DNA from: Sphingomonas cremea
GTDB lineage: Bacteria > Pseudomonadota > Alphaproteobacteria > Sphingomonadales > Sphingomonadaceae
Reading direction: 5' to 3'
NCBI RefSeq assembly: GCF_021502585.1
Contig: NZ_JAKFGM010000001.1
Span: 124,001 to 188,000 of the forward strand
DNA length: 64,000 nt
The position numbers and the translations under genes are program-made. Shown piece after piece: positions 58,200 to 64,000 of this stretch (the stretch's first letter is position 1; each line of letters opens with the position of its first letter). The notes beneath the pieces were generated by a model that worked only from the letters and a program-made list of their open reading frames with translations, made no database searches and had not been told where the DNA came from.

Positions 58200-58886
58200 C
58201 TAACCTTCCGATCTCGCGCTGAATGTGTTGATCAATACATCCAACTGCGCCTGGCAGTCGGCCCGGATGAGGCTTTGAGCCATTCCCTCCAGCCCCGAGG
58301 GCGCAGGCGACAGGATGCGCAAAGTGAGCGTGGCCGGCTCGGCGAGGCCCGTCACGTTGATTCTTGCGCCGGAGGTCACCGGAAGGGCGGTTGGCCAAGC
58401 GGCATCGGATTGGCCTGCTTCGAAGTAGACATCCGCCTTCTTTCCGGTCGAATCGACCAGCGTCACATCGGCCGCATTGCTGGCATCGGCGCGATACAGG
58501 GTCAGCTCGCTGGCGTTGGCGACGCAGACGTTGCCCGAGCGGCCAAGATCGGCTTGCCAGACACTGCGTGTTCCGATGCCGCGGACTGCCCCAAGGCGAA
58601 TCCGGCGCGCGCTGGTGCCAGCAGTATTTGCCGCTCCAGCGGCCGGGGTTGCGCTAGCCAGCACGCTGAAGCTGCCAGGTCCATGCAGTGTGCGTGTGCC
58701 GCGGGAGTCAAGCAGGACGACCGTGTCGCTCGCCTTGAGCTTGAGCATATGCGTATCGGGCAGCGCCTTCCCAGGCGGGTAGGCGGTCGCGGATGGCCCC
58801 GACGAGCGCACGACTAGCACCGCGGCGGCGGCAGAGGTGGAGACGATGAGCGCGGCACTGGCGATGGCGAGCAACACGCGAGCCAT
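58200..58886 (-). CDS. FecR-like envelope protein
   Basis: 228 residues. A signal peptide or anchor (VLLAIASAALIVSTSAAAAV) is followed by a beta-rich domain: PPGKALPDTHMLKLKASDTVVLLDSRG and TRTLHGPGSFSVLA resemble the FecR/PupR repeat. Two Cys (NVCVAN, RADCQAQ). In many genomes a FecR-like protein is encoded next to a CHASE2 adenylate cyclase. AAGGAG lies 7 nt before the ATG. It starts 1 nt after the cyclase stop and ends 7 nt before the cNMP-binding gene. Confidence 0.75.
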   Translation of the reverse strand: MARVLLAIASAALIVSTSAAAAVLVVRSSGPSATAYPPGKALPDTHMLKLKASDTVVLLDSRGTRTLHGPGSFSVLASATPAAGAANTAGTSARRIRLGAVRGIGTRSVWQADLGRSGNVCVANASELTLYRADASNAADVTLVDSTGKKADVYFEAGQSDAAWPTALPVTSGARINVTGLAEPATLTLRILSPAPSGLEGMAQSLIRADCQAQLDVLINTFSARSEG

Positions 58887-58887
58887 G

Positions 58888-60999
58888 TCATTTCTCCTTG
58901 AGCCGGACAGCGCCCCCCGGCCCTGCTTCCCGAAGGCGGCAAGCAAAGGCCGAAAGAGCGGCATCCTTATCATGGGTTAAGCAAATTTGTTCGATTGCGT
59001 CGAGGGCGGAGGAGTCGCCCTGGTCAAATGCCTCCCATAATCGGACAAGCTTTACTCGAACCGCCGGATCGAAATCGGGCACCGGCTCCCACACGACAAC
59101 GGGCGTGGCGCGGCCTGAAAGGATGATCCGTCCCATCGGGCGGAAGACATCGAAGCTCGTTTGACTGCGCGCCTCGTCGCTGACCAGGGCGACGGATTTC
59201 AGATATTTGTTGGCGCCTTCAAGCCGCGCCGCGCAGTTCATCGCGTCGCCAAGTGCGGTGTAACTAAGACGGCCTTCTCCGCCGAAATTGCCGACGACGG
59301 CGAAGCCATAATGTAGTCCGGCGCGGGTGCGGCCGAACTCAGCGCCGGGTTCATTGTGCGTTGCCGAGAATTCGCGGGTGAACCGGTTCATCGCCAGCAG
59401 TGCCGCGGTTGCTCGATCGGCGTCGTCGTCCCGGGCGATTGGAGCACCCCAAAAGGCCACCACGGCGTCGCCGACAAATTTGTCGATTGTGCCGCCATGT
59501 TCGAGGACAATGTCACTCATCCCGTCGAGATAGGCATTGAGCAGGGTCGCGACCCGTTCCGGCGGAAGTCGGTGGCTCAGTTCGGTGAAGCCCTCAATGT
59601 CCGTGAACAAAGTATAGAGCGCGCGTTTTTCACCGGTCAGCGACAGCTTCTTCGGATCCCGCAGGATCTGCGCGGCGATATCGCGCGGCAAATATTTGCC
59701 GAGAGCCGATTGGGCGTAGCGGCGCTGCTCCGAACCCAATGCGCGCACCGCCGCGCCGGTCGCGGCATAGGCCAGCGCCCAGCCACCCAGCCAGCCAAAC
59801 GCTGGCAGTCCATAGGTGTCGATACCGCTCCATTCGAAATAGAAGGGTGCAAAGCCGAATAATATTAGCTGCCCGAGCACCAACAGGGCCCCCACCCACG
59901 GTCGGATGTCCAGCATTGCGGTGAAAGCGCCGCATAGGACGACAATGATTGCGAGCGCCCATAGCGAAACTGGCCCCGCCGGCCGCGGGAGTCGCCGGTC
60001 CAGCAATTGTGCAGCCATGGTCGCATGCGCTTCCAGGCCACTGACAGTTGGCTTGTCTAGTCGGCTGGCAGGGCTTTCAAATTGGTCGAGGTTTGGAAAA
60101 TCGCCACCGATCAAAACGATCCGGCCCTTGACCTGGTCGGCGACTAGCGCCGGCACTTCAGGCAGGGCGTACATGTCGATTGGTATCTTGTTGAAAAGGT
60201 CGGTGCCGTTCGATGTGCGAAAATCGATGCTGCCCGTGTAGGAAAAGTCAGGCGGGGCACCGGTCACCGCAATTGGCAAAAGTGGCGGCAGGCCTGGCGG
60301 CGGCGACGGCCAGCGCCGGAGGACATTGTCGCTATCCGGCTGGAGCCGGACCGACGCCGGCCGAACCTTGCTGCCGGCAAGCGTGGCGAACCACCGGTTC
60401 ATGAATTGCTGCTGCCATTGCAGGATTTCTTCTGAGCCAGCCGACTGGCGCGTGGCATAGGCCAGCCAGACTGGGGTCTTCATCTCCTTCATCACGGCAA
60501 GCAGCTGGGGATCTTCCCGTTGCGGCTGGTCGATCAAAATGTCGATTCCGATCGATTTTGCGCCCATCTTGTCGATGTTGGCGAGCGCTCGCGCCAGGAT
60601 CGCCCGGTCTAGCGGTGAGCGCTTCTCAGTCGCCTGCACAGTATCTTGCGTATAGGGGATCAGAATGATGCGGCTGTCTTGGCCGATCTTGTTCCTCCGC
60701 TCCGATGTCGCCTGGCGGAAATCGAACAGGGCGCGTTCCGCATCGGTAGCGATCGGCACGGTTTGAAGCGGTTCGCCTGATCGAGCCGGGAAGTGCAGCT
60801 TTGCATCGCTGCCGACGCTGACTGGCAATTCCCAACTGTAGCGGGCGAAAAGGATGGCCCAGAGAATGATTAGCGCGGTGCCCAGCAAGCGGGTAAGGGG
60901 AACGCGCCGAAGCTCCCGCACGACTCCTTCGACCGTCGGCCGTTCGTCGCCCTCAAGCGGGTCGGGACTGGTGCCCCATCTGCGACGCGGCTCGTCCAC
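58888..60999 (-). CDS. CHASE2 adenylate/guanylate cyclase
   Basis: 703 residues. One N-terminal membrane helix, a periplasmic CHASE2 domain (about residues 80-330; IGIDILIDQPQREDPQLL and KGRIVLIGGDFPN), three more helices (LWALAIIVVLCGAFTA, LLVLGQLILFGFAPF, GLPAFGWLGGWALAY) and a class III cyclase domain. Metal Asps are in LFTDIEGFTEL and KFVGDAVVAFW; the Lys in DKFVGDA points to ATP as substrate; LSYTALGDAMNCAARLE is the transition-state region. An extracytoplasmic signal probably tunes cAMP synthesis. First gene of the three-gene unit. Confidence 0.9.
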   Translation of the reverse strand: MDEPRRRWGTSPDPLEGDERPTVEGVVRELRRVPLTRLLGTALIILWAILFARYSWELPVSVGSDAKLHFPARSGEPLQTVPIATDAERALFDFRQATSERRNKIGQDSRIILIPYTQDTVQATEKRSPLDRAILARALANIDKMGAKSIGIDILIDQPQREDPQLLAVMKEMKTPVWLAYATRQSAGSEEILQWQQQFMNRWFATLAGSKVRPASVRLQPDSDNVLRRWPSPPPGLPPLLPIAVTGAPPDFSYTGSIDFRTSNGTDLFNKIPIDMYALPEVPALVADQVKGRIVLIGGDFPNLDQFESPASRLDKPTVSGLEAHATMAAQLLDRRLPRPAGPVSLWALAIIVVLCGAFTAMLDIRPWVGALLVLGQLILFGFAPFYFEWSGIDTYGLPAFGWLGGWALAYAATGAAVRALGSEQRRYAQSALGKYLPRDIAAQILRDPKKLSLTGEKRALYTLFTDIEGFTELSHRLPPERVATLLNAYLDGMSDIVLEHGGTIDKFVGDAVVAFWGAPIARDDDADRATAALLAMNRFTREFSATHNEPGAEFGRTRAGLHYGFAVVGNFGGEGRLSYTALGDAMNCAARLEGANKYLKSVALVSDEARSQTSFDVFRPMGRIILSGRATPVVVWEPVPDFDPAVRVKLVRLWEAFDQGDSSALDAIEQICLTHDKDAALSAFACRLREAGPGGAVRLKEK

Positions 61000-61117
61000 G
61001 CTCAGCGGCTCTCACCCTCAAAATCGCGCATAGCCTTGACCCCCGTCGGCTGGGGCAGCGAATCATGCAGCCCGAAGCGATTAACTTGCGATAAATTTTT
61101 TTTACCGCCGCGGCCAG

Positions 61118-62188
61118 TCAGAGACGCGCTTCGCGTGCCTGCGCGAGTGCAAGATCGGCTAGCGGCTCGAGTTGGCCTACCATTTGTGCCGCATGGGCCG
61201 ATGACGCGTTGCCGCGCGCAAGCCGCCCCTTGATGCCATGAAGGATGGCAGCAAGGCGGAACATCACAAACACCATCAGATAGTCGACGTTGGGAAGATT
61301 GCCGCGACCGGTGCGGCGGCAATATGCCTCGATATATTCCTGCTCCGAGGGAATGCCGAGCGCGGCAAGATCGAGCCCTGCAAGGCCGGTAAAGATACCG
61401 GCCGGCATGCGATACATCAGCAGGTTGTATACGAAATCGGCAGCCGGATCGCCAACGGTCGACAGTTCCCAGTCCAACACTGCGGCGACCCGCGGCTCGG
61501 TGGGCGCAAAGATCATATTGTCGCAGCGAAAATCGCCATGGACCACGCGTGCGTCACCGCTGTCGGGCGGCAGGTGTTTCTCCAGCCAATCGACCACGGC
61601 ATCCATCTGCGCAAGTCGGCCGGCCTCGACATCGGATGCATATTGCTTCGACCATCGGGCGACCTGCCGTTCGACGAAGCCCGAGGCCCGGCCATAGTCG
61701 GCCAGCCCGATCGCGACTGGGTCATAGCTGTGCAGCTGCGCAATCGTTGCGTTCATCGCATCGAAATGGGCCGCGCGCTCGATGGGCGACAGGCCGGGGA
61801 ATGACGCCTCCCAGACGATGCGCCCTTCCACCAGGTCCATGACGAAAAAGGGCGTGCCGATAATGCTTTCGTCTTCGCAGAGGCCGTGGACATGGGGCAC
61901 TGGAAAGCCATGCGCACCCAGCGCGCTCATCACTCGCGCCTCACGCTCGACAGCATGGGCTCCGGGAAGGAGCTTACCCGGCGGTTTGCGGCGAAGCACG
62001 AAGGCGCGACCTGCCGGCGTGTCCAGGCGGTAGGTCGGGTTGGATTGGCCGCCCCGGAACTGGCTGACTGTCAGGGGACCGGCGAAGCCGTCGACATGTT
62101 CATCCATCCAGCGCTCAAGAGCCGCGACATCGAAGCGAAGCCTTTCGCTGACATCGCGGGTGCCCGTGTTCGCTTCGGTGCGGTCCAT
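61118..62188 (-). CDS. APH-family phosphotransferase (ACAD10-like)
   Basis: 356 residues. Kinase-like fold: QFRGGQSNPTYRLDTPAGRAFVLRRKPPG (Gly loop and Lys), Brenner motif RVVHGDFRCDNMIF, and VAAVLDWELSTVGDPAADF (metal Asp). Proteins of this form are usually annotated phosphotransferase family and are found near acyl-CoA dehydrogenase genes; human ACAD10/11 carry the same domain and phosphorylate 4-hydroxy acids. Here no such gene is adjacent. Start uncertain (62188, 62200 or a TTG at 62224). Confidence 0.82.
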   Translation of the reverse strand: MDRTEANTGTRDVSERLRFDVAALERWMDEHVDGFAGPLTVSQFRGGQSNPTYRLDTPAGRAFVLRRKPPGKLLPGAHAVEREARVMSALGAHGFPVPHVHGLCEDESIIGTPFFVMDLVEGRIVWEASFPGLSPIERAAHFDAMNATIAQLHSYDPVAIGLADYGRASGFVERQVARWSKQYASDVEAGRLAQMDAVVDWLEKHLPPDSGDARVVHGDFRCDNMIFAPTEPRVAAVLDWELSTVGDPAADFVYNLLMYRMPAGIFTGLAGLDLAALGIPSEQEYIEAYCRRTGRGNLPNVDYLMVFVMFRLAAILHGIKGRLARGNASSAHAAQMVGQLEPLADLALAQAREARL

Positions 62189-62244
62189 CGACGCGACCAT
62201 GCGAGGCAAGCGGAGCGATTGCAATTGCCCCGCGTTTATTGGCC

Positions 62245-63096
62245 ATGGCTCGCATCGCGCACCTTTCGGACCTGCACTTCGGCGCCCATGACGACCGCCT
62301 TGTGGCGGCGGTCGAAGAGCGGCTCGAAGAAGCCAAGCCTGACCTTGTGGTAATATCCGGCGATTTTACCCAGCGCGCCCGAACCGAGCAGTTCAAGGAA
62401 GCCTGCCGTTTCCTGGAGCGGTTGAATGATGCGGGCCATGAGGTGCTCGGCGTTCCCGGCAATCACGATGTGCCACTCTACGATGTCTTGCGTCGCTTCA
62501 TGTCGCCGCTGAGCCGATATCGGCGTTACATCGACGATACGCTCTGCCCTTATCACGAACTTCCCGGTGCTGCGGTGCTGGGTATCAACACGGCGCGATC
62601 GCTGACCTTCAAGGACGGGCGAATCAACGACGAGCAAGTGGCCTTCATCCGGGAATCGTTCGCTCGAACCGGCCGGGAAACCGTGCGGATCCTCGTCACC
62701 CATCATCCGATGTTCGCTCTACCGGTTGGCGAGGGACCGGAACTTGGAGAAGCAGTCGGCCGCCAGGAATTGGCGTTGCGGGCTATCGCCGAGGCTGGGG
62801 TCGATTTGCTTCTTGCCGGGCATAACCATCGGGCGTCGACACACCAGGCGAGGGACCTGGTGACTGACGCGGGGCCCGCACTGGTGATTCAGGCGGGGAC
62901 CGCGACATCGACCCGATTGCGCGAAGAGGAGCAGAGCTTCAACCTGCTGGAAATCGTCAAGGGGGAAGCGAAGGTGTCGGTGCAGGCTTGGAACGGCGAT
63001 AACTATCGGTCGCGCAACGCCGAAAGCTATATTCGCCATGGCGCACACTGGCAAAGCGTGTCGGGCGACCAGCTGGCCGAAGCGCCGGGCACTTGA
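62245..63096 (+). CDS. Metallophosphoesterase (CpdA/3',5'-cNMP phosphodiesterase-like)
   Basis: 283 residues. All five motifs are seen: HLSDLHFG, VVISGDFTQRA, GVPGNHDVPL, ILVTHHPMF and LLLAGHNHRAST. This set fits class III cyclic-nucleotide phosphodiesterases such as CpdA, and also UDP-diacylglucosamine hydrolase-like enzymes. The adenylate cyclase cassette at 57.5-61 kb lies nearby but is on another transcript, so a cAMP-degrading role is only a possibility. ATG at 62245. Confidence 0.85.
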   Translation: MARIAHLSDLHFGAHDDRLVAAVEERLEEAKPDLVVISGDFTQRARTEQFKEACRFLERLNDAGHEVLGVPGNHDVPLYDVLRRFMSPLSRYRRYIDDTLCPYHELPGAAVLGINTARSLTFKDGRINDEQVAFIRESFARTGRETVRILVTHHPMFALPVGEGPELGEAVGRQELALRAIAEAGVDLLLAGHNHRASTHQARDLVTDAGPALVIQAGTATSTRLREEEQSFNLLEIVKGEAKVSVQAWNGDNYRSRNAESYIRHGAHWQSVSGDQLAEAPGT

Positions 63097-63144
63097 GTCA
63101 AATGGCTCGTCGCGCCAAAGGACTGGCGCATTCGGGGAGGATTG

Positions 63145-64000
63145 ATGGACGCCGCGGCTTTCGAAACGACGGATCTGCCGCAATTCGACGTGAGCGAATT
63201 CGTTCGCCGGGTGCTTGCCGAAGATTTGGGCTCTGGCGGCGATGTCACCTCCAAGGCGACGATCGACCCTCACGCCCGCTTTACCGCGGAGATGAACTGC
63301 CGAGAGCCTATCGTCGTCGCGGGACTGGAAATCGCCGCCGCGTTTTTCCGCGCGCTCGATAGAGAAGTGCAGATCGAGCGACTGGTGCGTGACGGCGAGG
63401 CAGTTCCGGTCGGTGCGGTGTTGCTTCGGTTGAATGGCAACGCGCGAGCCATGCTTGCGGCCGAGCGGTCGGCGCTCAACACGCTCCAGCATCTGTCTGG
63501 AATCGCCACCATGACTCGTCGCTATGTCGACGCGATTGAGGGCACGGGCGCCATCCTGCTCGATACTCGCAAGACAATTCCGGGCCTGCGGCTGCTCGAA
63601 AAATATGCGGCGCGCATGGGCGGAGCCGAAAATCATCGCATGCGATTGGATGACGGATTGCTGATCAAGGACAATCACGTCGGCGTAGCCGGTGGAGTGG
63701 CCGAAGCTGTTCGCGCGGCCAAGGAATATGGCAGCGGATTGCCGATCCAGGTCGAAGTCGACCGGATTGAGCAGATTGAACCGGCGCTGGTGGCTGGCGC
63801 CGATCGCCTTCTGCTCGACAATATGAAGCCAGATTTGCTCTGCGAAGCTGTCAAACTGGTAGCCGGACGCGTTCCGTTGGAGGCGTCTGGCGGGGTGAAT
63901 TTGGACAGCATCCGCGCCATTGCAGAAACCGGGGTCGACTATATTTCCGTCGGTCGCATCACACAGTCGGCGCCTGCAGTCGACATCGGGCTGGATTATG
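63145..64000 (+). CDS. nadC: Nicotinate-nucleotide pyrophosphorylase (carboxylating), cut by the window end
   Basis: 285 codons of a product that should be about 290. EFVRRVLAEDLGSGGDVTSKAT is the N-terminal hallmark, and AERSALNTLQHLSGIATMTRRYVDAI, LDTRKTIPGLRLLEKYAARMGG and LLIKDNHVG follow. The C-terminal LEASGGVNLDSIRAIAETGVDYISVG is the phosphate-binding end. NadC makes nicotinate mononucleotide from quinolinate and PRPP in NAD synthesis. ATG behind GGGGAGG. Only the last few residues are missing. Confidence 0.95.
   Translation, partial: MDAAAFETTDLPQFDVSEFVRRVLAEDLGSGGDVTSKATIDPHARFTAEMNCREPIVVAGLEIAAAFFRALDREVQIERLVRDGEAVPVGAVLLRLNGNARAMLAAERSALNTLQHLSGIATMTRRYVDAIEGTGAILLDTRKTIPGLRLLEKYAARMGGAENHRMRLDDGLLIKDNHVGVAGGVAEAVRAAKEYGSGLPIQVEVDRIEQIEPALVAGADRLLLDNMKPDLLCEAVKLVAGRVPLEASGGVNLDSIRAIAETGVDYISVGRITQSAPAVDIGLDY

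Overview
The window is dense, high-GC, bacterial chromosomal DNA. The gene content points to an alphaproteobacterium of the Sphingomonadales (Sphingomonas/Sphingomicrobium type). The signs are a circularly permuted, two-piece tmRNA gene, arginine succinyltransferase genes astA-astB, a KorA/KorB 2-oxoacid:ferredoxin oxidoreductase, a lapA-like/pyrF/accD/folC block, and many small proteins of a kind I associate with sphingomonads. I see no insertion sequence, phage module, CRISPR array or plasmid backbone. Most of the window is core or near-core chromosome, with one accessory stretch at about 15.05-19.4 kb.

Layout. 0-4 kb: the tail of an amino-acid permease, a GNAT acetyltransferase, tRNA-Arg(ACG), a poly-proline outer-membrane barrel and small sphingomonad proteins. 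4.1-10.3 kb, minus strand: astB-astA-M20 hydrolase, rppH, a CDP-alcohol phosphatidyltransferase, a GrpB protein and an LptB-like ATPase with altered Q- and H-loops. 10.5-15 kb: a non-canonical Nramp transporter, a GFA-domain protein, a YcbB-like L,D-transpeptidase and a cupin. 15.05-19.4 kb: a run of accessory genes (Rmf-like protein, Cys-rich secreted protein, bicovalent-flavin oxidoreductase, small secreted protein, DUF6090-like membrane protein), with seven copies of one palindromic repeat between them. 19.5-22.6 kb: korA and korB, separated by two overlapping micro-ORFs. 22.6-32 kb: rsmD, an RluB-type pseudouridine synthase, a response regulator, a Rieske oxygenase, an AmpG-like permease, folC, accD, pyrF, a LapA-domain gene and a serine hydrolase. 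32-37 kb: hemerythrin, Pr6Pr and PilZ proteins, and uvrD.

37.1-37.55 kb holds no convincing gene. It is rich in UUCG-capped hairpins, ends in a strong intrinsic terminator, and is my best candidate for an unassigned structured RNA. 37.7-43.2 kb: exported RidA plus a Tat-type flavin amine oxidase plus a small membrane protein, then an exported methyltransferase-like protein coupled to a dicarboxylate/amino-acid symporter. 43.4-50.9 kb: a LytTR two-component pair, a divergent Mur ligase / LD-carboxypeptidase pair, SWIB and Nudix proteins, and a small lipoprotein. 51.0-51.4 kb: ssrA (tmRNA) with tag ANDNEALAIAA. 51.5-57.5 kb: a secreted amidohydrolase, a lipoprotein, mscL, and an operon of lemA, two TPM-domain genes and a Nudix hydrolase. 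57.5-61 kb, minus strand: a CHASE2 adenylate cyclase, a FecR-like protein and a membrane protein with a cNMP-binding fold. 61.1-64 kb: a phosphotransferase, a metallophosphoesterase and nadC, cut by the window end.

Genes that probably work together: astA/astB with the M20 hydrolase (arginine catabolism); AmpG, LD-carboxypeptidase and the Mur ligase (muropeptide recycling); RidA with the amine oxidase (imine clean-up outside the cytoplasm); the cyclase, FecR and cNMP-binding genes (envelope cyclic-nucleotide signalling); and korA, the micro-ORFs and korB (translationally coupled). Functions come from motifs read by eye, with no database search. Start codons were chosen from ribosome-binding sites and conserved N-termini.
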